DNA of 6,270 nucleotides. Origin: Parachlamydiaceae bacterium. GTDB lineage: Bacteria; Chlamydiota; Chlamydiia; Chlamydiales; Parachlamydiaceae. The position numbers and the translations under genes are program-made. Each line of letters begins with the position of its first letter. The stretch's first letter is position 1. The notes under the pieces were generated by a model that did no database searches, was not told the origin of the DNA, and worked only from the letters and a program-made list of their open reading frames with translations. The stretch spans positions 1 to 6,270 of the forward strand of contig JAUXSJ010000202.1 of assembly GCA_030679615.1 (NCBI GenBank), in the 5' to 3' direction. This document shows positions 1 to 5,779 of this stretch, in pieces.

Positions 1-66
1 TTTTTACTATACTTAGACCAAGGAAAAGAATGTGTTAATGTTTTAAAACTCATTGGCATTCCTTAA
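1..66 (+). CDS. 3' end of an upstream gene, product unknown (partial)
   Basis: Frame 1 is open from the first base for 21 codons and ends in TAA at 64-66. The visible tail reads FLLYLDQGKECVNVLKLIGIP, given here only as a short tail of an unknown protein (the last residues are LIGIP). Codon use is AT-rich like the neighbouring genes. Only 11 bases separate this stop from the stop of the convergent NifS-like gene, which fits two genes ending tail to tail. Twenty-one codons are too few to name a family, and an open frame this short could be chance. No hairpin terminator is visible in the gap. Confidence 0.4.
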   Translation, partial: FLLYLDQGKECVNVLKLIGIP

Positions 67-77
67 GGATTTTATTC

Positions 78-1235
78 TTAAATATGTTCTGAAAGACGAG
101 TTAATGAAAGAACTGTACTTGTAATTCTATCAATCGCTTCTTTGATTTCTGTTTCTGTTGTAAATCGTGAAAGGCTAAAAGAAATGGCGCTATGGGCTAG
201 CATTTCATTCATTCCTGTTGCAACTAGCATCAAACCAAGTTGCTGAAAATTTCCTCCTCCAATGCTTGCATAGACTCCTCGTCGATTTAATGCAAAAAGA
301 AGTGCTTCATTTGCAATGCCAGGAAATACAATTGTTGAACAATGCGGTAGACGTTCTATTTCTTTAAAGCAAATTTGAGCCGAAGGAATAATTTGTAAAA
401 TTCCATTTTCGAATTGTGTTCTTAAACGTGCTGCTTCCATGCAAAAAAAATCGCAATGTTCAGAGGCTTCTTGAACTGCTACGGCTAAACCTGCTAGTGA
501 AGCGACGTTTAATCCACCTGCTCGCATTCCGCCTTGATCAGCACTTCCATAAATAAAAGGGGAGCATTTGACTCCTTTTTTTATGTAAAGTATTCCTGAT
601 CCACGTGGAGCATGCAATTGTTCTCCGTTAAAAGTTAAAAAATCAGGATCAATTTCTTTTAAGTCAATGTATAGCTTCCCTAAAACATGCGTTGCATCGA
701 CATGAAGCTTTACTCCGCGTTGACGACAAAGCTCCGCAATTTCTTTCAAGGGCTGAATGACACCGGTTAATCCATTACCCCAAGAAAGAGATAAAAGAGC
801 TGTTCGAGGAGAAAGGCGACCAATTAAAGCTTGAGGGGTAATGATGCCATGTGAGTCGACTTCAATCATTTTTCCGACGCATCCATGCATTTCTAATTGA
901 CCAATTGATAAAATAGAAGCTGCTTCATCCATATTGCCAGATAAAAAATGATTTTTCCCTGTCGAAAGAGTGATATCTTTATAAACAGATGAAATCACAT
1001 GATTAATCGCTTCAGTTCCAGATGAGGTCAGAACAAGCTGATCTTCTTCATCAGCACCTAAAAATTGATAAAGCGTTTTAAAAGAGTCAGTCAGTAAAGG
1101 ATATAACTCTTGCCCTTTTTGGTGAGGTGAAGACGGTAATCCCCAATACGTTGTCCAGTAAGGGATCATCGCGCTGACTGCTTTTTCAGAAGGACGAGTT
1201 GTTGTGCTGTTATCTAAATAAATAGGTGATGTCAT
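78..1235 (-). CDS. nifS: NifS/IscS-like cysteine desulfurase family protein, predicted catalytically inactive
   Basis: This 385-residue protein has the full length and fold-type I layout of class I cysteine desulfurases, which normally take sulfur from cysteine for Fe-S cluster assembly. Family landmarks are present in order: IYLDNSTTT (5-13), TSSGTEAIN (70-78), HVDAT with Asp180, MRAGG (237-241) and AHSAISFSLSRFTT (347-360). The active site is gone. The PLP Schiff-base lysine (SGHK in IscS, Lys206) is NGEQ, giving Gln206. The His of the EH motif is Glu104. Gln183 is His, and the Asn that contacts PLP appears to be Gly155. The catalytic-cysteine loop reads GGGN (326-329) with no Cys after 299. 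The substrate-binding Arg near the C-terminus is Ser352. The frame is intact, so this looks like a maintained pseudoenzyme, perhaps structural or regulatory. No Shine-Dalgarno sequence is seen before ATG 1235; the start is supported by the usual spacing to DNSTTT. It lies 71 bases downstream of gpmA on the same strand. Confidence 0.88.
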   Translation of the reverse strand: MTSPIYLDNSTTTRPSEKAVSAMIPYWTTYWGLPSSPHQKGQELYPLLTDSFKTLYQFLGADEEDQLVLTSSGTEAINHVISSVYKDITLSTGKNHFLSGNMDEAASILSIGQLEMHGCVGKMIEVDSHGIITPQALIGRLSPRTALLSLSWGNGLTGVIQPLKEIAELCRQRGVKLHVDATHVLGKLYIDLKEIDPDFLTFNGEQLHAPRGSGILYIKKGVKCSPFIYGSADQGGMRAGGLNVASLAGLAVAVQEASEHCDFFCMEAARLRTQFENGILQIIPSAQICFKEIERLPHCSTIVFPGIANEALLFALNRRGVYASIGGGNFQQLGLMLVATGMNEMLAHSAISFSLSRFTTETEIKEAIDRITSTVLSLTRLSEHI

Positions 1236-1250
1236 GATAAAATAAAAAAA

Positions 1251-1283
1251 TTGTAAATAATTATAAATTATAAGTATTTACAA
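1251..1283. repeat. 33-base AT-only-rich palindrome between gpmA and the NifS-like gene
   Basis: The outer arms TTGTAAATA and TATTTACAA are perfectly complementary. The inner TTATAA pairs on both sides of a single central base, so the arms are 16 bases long with one mismatch. It sits 15 bases upstream of the NifS-like start (minus strand) and 23 bases after the gpmA stop. It could be an operator with dyad symmetry, a weak hairpin between cotranscribed genes, or a chance product of very AT-rich DNA. It is not followed by a clear T-run on the minus strand beyond the general AT-richness, so I do not call it a terminator. Confidence 0.5.
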
Positions 1284-1306
1284 CTAAAAAAGCAAAATAA
1301 GTTTAT

Positions 1307-1996
1307 TTAATGTTTTGTTGTCAATTTAACAAAATGGTCCTCTTCATATTCATAAATAACCGGCACACCTGTAGCTAGTTCTAATTTAACCACTTCATCT
1401 GGCGTTAAAGAATCTAACATCATCATAATCGATCGAAGAGAATTTCCATGAGCCGCAATAAAGACATTTTTACCAGATTTTAAGTACGGAAGTATGATAT
1501 TTTTAAAATAAGGAAGAGTTCTATCTGCTGTCATTTTAAGGCTTTCTCCGTTAGGTGGGGGAATATCAAAACTTCTTCTCCAAATTTGAATTTGTTCAGC
1601 ACCATATAAATCGGCGAGTTCTTTTTTATTTCTTCCTTGTAAATCACCGTACATTCTTTCATTTAATTCCCATGCCGCATAAACGGGAATAGTATCTTTT
1701 TTAGTTTCTTCGCTATGGATGAGACTCCAATGCTCAAGCTCTTCATCTCTTTCATGTAAAATGACTGGTACTTTACCTGAAACATGACCGTTCATGGCAA
1801 GCATAGCAGTCATCTGTGCGCGTATTAAAGAGGATGTGAAAATGATGTCTATGGGCTCATTTTGAATGAGCTTTCCAGCTAAAAGAGCTTCTTCGACACC
1901 CTTTGAAGATAAAGGAACATCTACCCAGCCTGTGAATAAATTTAGTGAATTCCATGTAGATTGTCCGTGGCGCAATAAAATAAGTTTAACTGACAT
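1307..1996 (-). CDS. gpmA: 2,3-bisphosphoglycerate-dependent phosphoglycerate mutase
   Basis: The enzyme interconverts 3- and 2-phosphoglycerate in cytosolic glycolysis/gluconeogenesis through a phospho-histidine. The N-terminal LLRHGQSTWN (7-16) carries the phosphorylated His10. NLFTGWVDVPLS (19-30), SSLIRA with Arg59, LNERMYGDLQG (111-121) with the acid Glu113, WRRSFDIPPPNGES (139-152) and AAHGNSLR (181-188) with the second catalytic His183 are all in place. The length is 229 residues against about 250 in E. coli. Compared with E. coli it has roughly 27 extra residues between Arg59 and Glu113, and it lacks the last ~25-residue tail. The family ERHYG motif reads ERMYG. As I recall, chlamydial phosphoglycerate mutases share this insertion. 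An AGGA Shine-Dalgarno (complement of 2003-2006) lies 6 bases before ATG 1996. The gene precedes the NifS-like gene on the same strand and may be cotranscribed with it. Confidence 0.96.
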   Translation of the reverse strand: MSVKLILLRHGQSTWNSLNLFTGWVDVPLSSKGVEEALLAGKLIQNEPIDIIFTSSLIRAQMTAMLAMNGHVSGKVPVILHERDEELEHWSLIHSEETKKDTIPVYAAWELNERMYGDLQGRNKKELADLYGAEQIQIWRRSFDIPPPNGESLKMTADRTLPYFKNIILPYLKSGKNVFIAAHGNSLRSIMMMLDSLTPDEVVKLELATGVPVIYEYEEDHFVKLTTKH

Positions 1997-2025
1997 TTTT
2001 TTTCCTGATTAAATATTGCTATGTG

Positions 2026-2249
2026 TCAGGTTACTTAATATCTAATGTGGTATTTTAACGCAGAGACAGGGAGACGGAGAGATGCGGAGAAAATTTATTT
2101 GGAATCATTTGTGTCAGGCTTGTGATTTGTTATTTAAGTTTTATTTCAAATTGTAAATCGCATGTCTCCAAATAACAAAAATTTTCTCTGCGTCTCTCCG
2201 TCTCCCTGTCTCTGCATCAAAATGCCACAATAGATATCAAGTAACCTGA
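2026..2249. repeat. Long imperfect inverted repeat (MITE-like), element 1
   Basis: Bases 2026-2096 and 2179-2249 are 71-base arms that are reverse complements at 64 positions, counted by eye. The arms begin with TCAGGTTACTT at the outside and end with GAGAAAATTT inside. A purine-rich core (GCAGAGACAGGGAGACGGAG) near 2060-2080 is mirrored as pyrimidines near 2190-2215. The 82-base centre is AT-rich, and a short ATTTGGA extends the pairing after a gap. No ORF is present. The element occupies most of the divergent gap between gpmA and menB, so promoters for one or both genes may lie in or beside its arms. It is most likely a non-autonomous mobile element or relic; a regulatory or transcript-end role is possible. 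No target-site duplication is evident. Confidence 0.8.
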
Positions 2250-2290
2250 AGAATTAAAGTATAGCATCATACAAGCATCTGACTTTTTTG

Positions 2291-2319
2291 TTTTCAAGAA
2301 AAAACTAAAAGCCTATAAA
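2291..2319 (+). promoter_or_regulatory. Candidate sigma-70-type promoter for menB
   Basis: TTTTCA (2291-2296) could be a -35 box and TATAAA (2314-2319) a -10 box, 17 bases apart and about 40 bases before the menB ATG. It lies in the unique sequence between inverted-repeat element 1 and menB, where a promoter would be expected. The match is by eye in AT-rich DNA, where such pairs occur often by chance. Confidence 0.3.
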
Positions 2320-2359
2320 CGACTATTTAAAAAAGATTAATGGATTAAAAGGAAAAATA

Positions 2360-3190
2360 ATGGAAACGACTGTATCTATGTGGAATGAAGTAAAAACTTA
2401 CGAAGATATTCGATATGAAAAAACAGAAGATGGAATTGCTAAAATTACGATTAATCGACCTGAAGTAAGAAATGCTTTTAGACCGGAAACAATTCTTGAA
2501 TTACAAAATGCTTTTGAAATGGCGCGAAATGATCCATCCATTGGAGTCATTATTTTTACGGGAGAAGGTCCTCTTGCTTTTTGTTCTGGTGGCGATCAAC
2601 GTATACGTGGTGATGAAGGATATGTAGGAAAGGATGGAATTCCTCGCTTAAACGTTCTCGATCTTCAAAAGCAGATTCGTTCTTTGCCAAAACCTATCAT
2701 CGCAATGGTTGCAGGATATGCGATAGGTGGCGGTCATGTATTACATATTGTGTGCGATTTAACAATTGCTGCAGATAATGCACGTTTTGGACAAACAGGT
2801 CCAAAAGTAGGGTCTTTTGATGGGGGATTAGGAAGTAGTTATTTAGCTCGGATTGTAGGTCAGAAAAAAGCTAGGGAAATTTGGTTTTTATGCCGTCAGT
2901 ACAATGCACAAGAAGCTTTGGAAATGGGGTTAGTGAATTGCGTGGTTCCATTAGATCAATTAGAAGAAGAAACACTGAAGTGGTGCCGTGAAATATTAAA
3001 ACATTCTCCTTTAGCTTTACGTTGCTTAAAAGCCTCTCTAAACGCTGATTGCGATGGTCAGATGGGTTTACTTGATTTAGCAGGCAATGCGACTTTGCTT
3101 TACTACATGAGTGAAGAGGCAAAAGAAGGAAAAAATGCTTATTTAGAAAAAAGAAAGCCAGATTTTTCTCAATTTCCAAGACTTCCTTAA
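2360..3190 (+). CDS. menB: 1,4-dihydroxy-2-naphthoyl-CoA synthase (naphthoate synthase)
   Basis: MenB is a cytosolic crotonase-fold enzyme that closes the ring of o-succinylbenzoyl-CoA to form 1,4-dihydroxy-2-naphthoyl-CoA. Landmarks are FCSGGDQ (74-80) and AIGGGH (121-126) for CoA binding and the oxyanion hole, then QTGPKVGSFDGG (145-156) with Ser152 and catalytic Asp154. REIWFLCRQY (172-181), LNADCDGQ (227-234) and the C-terminal KRKPDFSQFPRLP follow and closely match E. coli MenB. Gly147 in QTG marks the type that, in the family, uses bicarbonate as a cofactor instead of an internal Asp side chain. The length of 276 residues is near the usual 285. The start is supported by AAGGA at 2349-2353, 6 bases before the ATG. 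It is the first gene of the men cluster. The next gene, menA, is separated from it only by inverted-repeat element 2 and short flanks. Confidence 0.97.
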   Translation: METTVSMWNEVKTYEDIRYEKTEDGIAKITINRPEVRNAFRPETILELQNAFEMARNDPSIGVIIFTGEGPLAFCSGGDQRIRGDEGYVGKDGIPRLNVLDLQKQIRSLPKPIIAMVAGYAIGGGHVLHIVCDLTIAADNARFGQTGPKVGSFDGGLGSSYLARIVGQKKAREIWFLCRQYNAQEALEMGLVNCVVPLDQLEEETLKWCREILKHSPLALRCLKASLNADCDGQMGLLDLAGNATLLYYMSEEAKEGKNAYLEKRKPDFSQFPRLP

Positions 3191-3203
3191 ATCTTATAAA
3201 TTG

Positions 3204-3449
3204 TTAACCACTGAGATCACAGAGGGAGTAAATGAAGGTTGTCAGGCCTTCCCGGCCTGATTCAGGCCAGGAGAGTGTGGCCTCTTTTGGTTGGAAAATA
3301 GAATGTGATACCTCAAGGTAATCAGGCCGTCCCGGCCTGATGTTAATGATAGCTTAAACTAGAATCATGCCGTCTCGACCTGAATCTATTTTGGCTATCA
3401 GGCCGGGACGGCCTGACTACCTTAAGTGCTCTCTGATCTCAGTGGTTAA
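3204..3449. repeat. Inverted-repeat element 2 (MITE-like) with REP-like palindromes inside
   Basis: The ends are inverted repeats: TTAACCACTGAGATCA is identical at both termini (3204-3219 and the complement of 3434-3449). After one mismatch AGAG also matches. The similarity continues less well to a shared palindrome, making ends of about 55 bases. Inside are four copies of a 19-base palindromic unit (listed separately). The element is visibly GC-richer than its flanks. It has no ORF. Both ends carry TTAA, which could be part of the repeat or a target duplication. It leaves only 13 bases after the menB stop and 29 before the menA ATG, so it seems to have entered a compact operon. It could also fold in the menBA transcript and change expression of menA and menE. 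Confidence 0.8.
3242..3416. repeat. Four 19-base REP-like palindromic units
   Basis: The unit is TCAGGCCGTCCCGGCCTGA, a 7-base stem (TCAGGCC/GGCCTGA) around a 5-base loop. Copies lie at 3242-3260 (loop TTCCC), 3322-3340 (loop GTCCC), 3365-3383 (degenerate, TCATGCC...GACCTGA) and 3398-3416 (inverted, loop GGGAC). A related hairpin AGGCCA/TGGCCT lies at 3264-3283. Spacing between copies is 80, 43 and 33 bases, so it is not a regular array. Copies 2 and 4 share further flanking bases (AAGGTA before the unit) in opposite orientation, which makes a larger internal inverted repeat. Such units resemble bacterial REP/BIME sequences in design, but I do not recognise this family. Confidence 0.75.
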
Positions 3450-3468
3450 ATGTGAAATCTGTAAATAT

Positions 3469-3473
3469 AGGTG
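3469..3473 (+). promoter_or_regulatory. Ribosome binding site deciding the menA start
   Basis: AGGTG lies 5 bases before ATG 3479. The only upstream in-frame alternative, GTG 3452, begins three bases after the end of inverted-repeat element 2 and has no Shine-Dalgarno sequence, so ATG 3479 is preferred. Confidence 0.65.
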
Positions 3474-3478
3474 AAAAA

Positions 3479-4396
3479 ATGACAAATCGATTGAATTCAT
3501 CTGCACTTATCATCAAAAAAAATTCATTAAAAGCGTGGATTTTAGCAACAAGACCAAAAACTCTTCCTGTTTCTTTTGTTCCTGTTCTTATTGGAGTTGT
3601 ATTTTCAAGTCATATTGTGGATAGCTTAAATTTGTTTTTAGCTATTTGTACGTTATTATGTTCTTTATGCATTCAAATTGGCACCAATTTGATCAATGAT
3701 GCTTTGGATTTTAAAAAAGGTGCAGATAATCATAATCGATTAGGTCCTTTGAGAATGACTCAAAATGGTTTACTATCTTACAAAGAAGTGCTCATGGGTG
3801 GTTTTCTTTCCTTCTCGCTGGCATTATTGTGTGGAATTCCTTTAATCCTTGCAGGAGGGTGGCCTTTAGCAATCATTTTGATGGTTTCTATTTTTTGTGG
3901 ATACCTTTATACAGGCGGACCATATCCTTTAGCTTATATTGGAGTGAGTGATTGCTTTATTTTGATTTTTTTTGGTTGGGTAAGTACCTGTGCGACATAT
4001 TATCTTCAAACGGGAACAATATCTCTCTCAATTTTTATAGCAAGCACACAAATAGGCTTGTTGGCCATGGTACCTCATGCAATCAATAATTTGCGAGATC
4101 ACGCCTCGGATAAACTTGCAAAAAAAAATTCATTAGCAGTCAGATTTGGTCCTCAATTTGCCCGTTGGGAAATAACGATACTTGCATTTGTTCCTTTTTT
4201 AATTGGAATGTATTGGCTTTCCCAAGGTAGTTTATGGATGACATTTCTTCCTTTTATTTCTCTTATTCCAATTGTTAAAAACGTAAAAAATATTTGGTTG
4301 ACAGAACCAGGCACTAAATATAATCAATTTTTAGCGACAAGCGCTCTATGTCAACTGTTGTTTGGTGTGTTGTTGGCTTTAGGAAGTTTATTATGA
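3479..4396 (+). CDS. menA: 1,4-dihydroxy-2-naphthoate polyprenyltransferase
   Basis: MenA is an integral membrane prenyltransferase of the UbiA family. It joins a polyprenyl diphosphate to 1,4-dihydroxy-2-naphthoate with loss of CO2, giving demethylmenaquinone. From ATG 3479 it has 305 residues, the normal length. The family opening is WILATRPKTLPVSFVPVLIG (20-39). The first Asp-rich motif is N70-LIND-ALD77 followed by FKKGADN and RLGP. The second is NNLRDHASD (203-211) followed by KKNSLAVRFG. These bind the Mg-diphosphate. Eight or nine hydrophobic segments are spread over the chain, the last ending LLFGVLLALGSLL. A longer reading from GTG 3452 would add nine residues and is less likely. The stop overlaps the menE start (ATGA at 4393-4396), which indicates translational coupling. 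The prenyl chain length cannot be read from the sequence. Confidence 0.95.
   Translation: MTNRLNSSALIIKKNSLKAWILATRPKTLPVSFVPVLIGVVFSSHIVDSLNLFLAICTLLCSLCIQIGTNLINDALDFKKGADNHNRLGPLRMTQNGLLSYKEVLMGGFLSFSLALLCGIPLILAGGWPLAIILMVSIFCGYLYTGGPYPLAYIGVSDCFILIFFGWVSTCATYYLQTGTISLSIFIASTQIGLLAMVPHAINNLRDHASDKLAKKNSLAVRFGPQFARWEITILAFVPFLIGMYWLSQGSLWMTFLPFISLIPIVKNVKNIWLTEPGTKYNQFLATSALCQLLFGVLLALGSLL
4381..4386 (+). promoter_or_regulatory. Ribosome binding site of menE inside menA
   Basis: AGGAAG lies in the last codons of menA, 6 bases before ATG 4393. It supports that ATG over the in-frame ATG 4348, which would overlap menA by 49 bases and has no comparable site. Confidence 0.7.
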
Positions 4397-5517
4397 AAAA
4401 GGTCGATTGGGAAAATTCTAATTCGAATGTTTTATGCAATCCTACTTATCAAGCAAATGAAAAAAAACTTTTTTATACTATTTTGAATGCCTCTGATCAC
4501 TTACCCGGACATGTTTGGTTATCAACTTCTGGCTCAACCTCACAAAAATGGGTAGGGTTATCCAAACAAGCCATCTTGTCTTCTGCTTCAGCTGTAAATC
4601 AGCATTTAGAAAGTGATTCAACAGATAGATGGATTCAAGCCTTACCAAATTTTCATATAGGTGGATTGAGCATTAAGGCACGAGCTTATTTAAGTGGTGC
4701 TGAGGTTTATTGTTATCAAGGAAAATGGGACCCACAATCCTTTTATTTAATGCTTCAAGAACAGCAAGGAACGTTGACGACATTAGTTCCAACTCAACTT
4801 TATGATCTAGTTAATTTAAATCTTAATGCCCCATCACATCTACGTGCAGTAGTGATTGGTGGTGGATCGCTTTCACAAGAATTATATCAAAGAGCAATTA
4901 GTTTAAAATGGCCTATTTTGCCTAGTTATGGAATGACAGAATGTGCTTCGCAAGTGGCTACAGCATCTTTAATGGATTTATTTAAACACGAATTGCCAGA
5001 GATGAAAATTTTATCCCATTTAGAGGTTTGCGAGCAAAATGGATGTTTAGCTATTGGGGGAACGTCTCTTTTATCGTGTTATGCTTTTTTAAAGAATGAG
5101 CAAGTAGTCTTTAAGGATCCAAAAAATGAAGGATGGTTTTTGAGTGAGGATAGGGGAATTGTATCTAATCGTTGCCTTAAAATTCATGGAAGAATCGATA
5201 CGATGGTAAAAATTGGAGGGGAGAGTGTAGATGTGGCCAAGCTAGAAACATTGTGGCAAACAATCGTTCATACTCACGCTAACGCTCCTGAGTCAGTTAT
5301 TATAGCAATTCCAAATACTAGACTTGGTCATGTTATTCATTTGGCGTATGTAGATGATGTTGATGAAAAGTACTTACAAGAGTTAATAGAAAAGTATCAG
5401 CAAGCTGTACTTCCTTTTGAAAAAATTCGTAAAATTAATCATTTGCCATATCTTCCTCGTTCTCCATTAGGTAAAATATTGAAAAAAGAATTATTGAGTA
5501 TGTTGCAAGCGGAATGA
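4393..5517 (+). CDS. menE: o-succinylbenzoate-CoA ligase, short form
   Basis: MenE is an ANL-superfamily adenylating enzyme that turns o-succinylbenzoate, ATP and CoA into o-succinylbenzoyl-CoA, the MenB substrate. From ATG 4393 it has 374 residues. The P-loop is LSTSGSTSQKWVGLS (43-57). ALPNFHIGG (83-91) and LVPTQLYDLV (131-140) match MenE-type substrate-domain motifs. PSYGMTE (177-183) is the A5 motif. SEDRG (251-255) and HGRIDTMVKIGGE (265-277) are the A7/A8 region with the hinge. PRSPLGKILKKEL (355-367) carries the C-terminal catalytic Lys361. It is about 75 residues shorter than E. coli MenE (about 450), and the P-loop comes roughly 95 residues earlier, so most of the N-terminal subdomain is absent. 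The P-loop also departs from the usual TSGSTGxPK. The gene is translationally coupled to menA, and its place with menB and menA supports the assignment. Confidence 0.93.
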   Translation: MKKVDWENSNSNVLCNPTYQANEKKLFYTILNASDHLPGHVWLSTSGSTSQKWVGLSKQAILSSASAVNQHLESDSTDRWIQALPNFHIGGLSIKARAYLSGAEVYCYQGKWDPQSFYLMLQEQQGTLTTLVPTQLYDLVNLNLNAPSHLRAVVIGGGSLSQELYQRAISLKWPILPSYGMTECASQVATASLMDLFKHELPEMKILSHLEVCEQNGCLAIGGTSLLSCYAFLKNEQVVFKDPKNEGWFLSEDRGIVSNRCLKIHGRIDTMVKIGGESVDVAKLETLWQTIVHTHANAPESVIIAIPNTRLGHVIHLAYVDDVDEKYLQELIEKYQQAVLPFEKIRKINHLPYLPRSPLGKILKKELLSMLQAE

Positions 5518-5534
5518 ATTTTCTGTAGTGACTT

Positions 5535-5734
5535 AGACAAAACCGTTTTTATCCACACTTCAGTGCTTCGACAAGTCGAAGCTGGGAAAGCTGTGACAAG
5601 TCACATCACTCCAAATTTTAGTTATATTTTGAATAAACAAGATTTAGGATATATGTGGAGTGCTGTGACTTGTCACAGCTTTCTCAAGCTTCGACTTTTC
5701 GAAGCGCTGGAGTGTGGATGGAACAATTTTGTCT
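5535..5734. repeat. Long imperfect inverted repeat (MITE-like), element 3
   Basis: Arms 5535-5613 and 5656-5734 are 79 bases each and about 86% complementary by eye count, with two single-base gaps. They run from AGACAAAA at the outer end to ATCACTCCA/TGGAGTGCT at the inner end, around a 42-base AT-rich centre. Pairing may continue outward to 5530 and 5740 (GAC/GTC). Each arm contains smaller hairpins: GCTTCGACAAGTCGAAGC near 5566-5583 and TGTGACAAGTCACA near 5592-5605, with counterparts in the right arm. No ORF is seen. It lies 17 bases after the menE stop and 45 bases before the next ATG. No T-run follows the stems, so it is not a standard intrinsic terminator, though the fold could still limit readthrough or protect the 3' end of the menE message. 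Confidence 0.82.
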
Positions 5735-5779
5735 GAGGTCGTTGTTTTAGAAGTAAGATTAAATAGGAATCACAAAGTT

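Noticed and set aside
2871..3179. Minus-strand open frame of 102 codons
   Set aside because: It lies wholly inside menB, which has strong family motifs through the same bases. The predicted peptide has no recognisable features.
3242..3416. CRISPR-like array
   Set aside because: The 19-base units are themselves palindromic, differ in orientation and loop, and are spaced 80, 43 and 33 bases apart, unlike CRISPR repeats with uniform spacers.
3452..3478. Upstream GTG start for menA
   Set aside because: It begins three bases after the inverted repeat with no ribosome binding site, whereas ATG 3479 has AGGTG at ideal spacing and gives a normal MenA N-terminus.
4348..4392. Upstream ATG start for menE
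   Set aside because: It would overlap menA by 49 bases and adds 15 residues unlike the family. ATG 4393 has AGGAAG and a classic ATGA overlap.
5535..5734. Intrinsic terminator for menE
   Set aside because: The stems are long and nested but no run of T follows either arm or any inner hairpin.
5729..5759. Promoter TTGTCT / TAAGAT for the right-end gene
   Set aside because: The spacer is 19 bases and the match to consensus is weak. In AT-rich DNA this is not distinguishable from chance.
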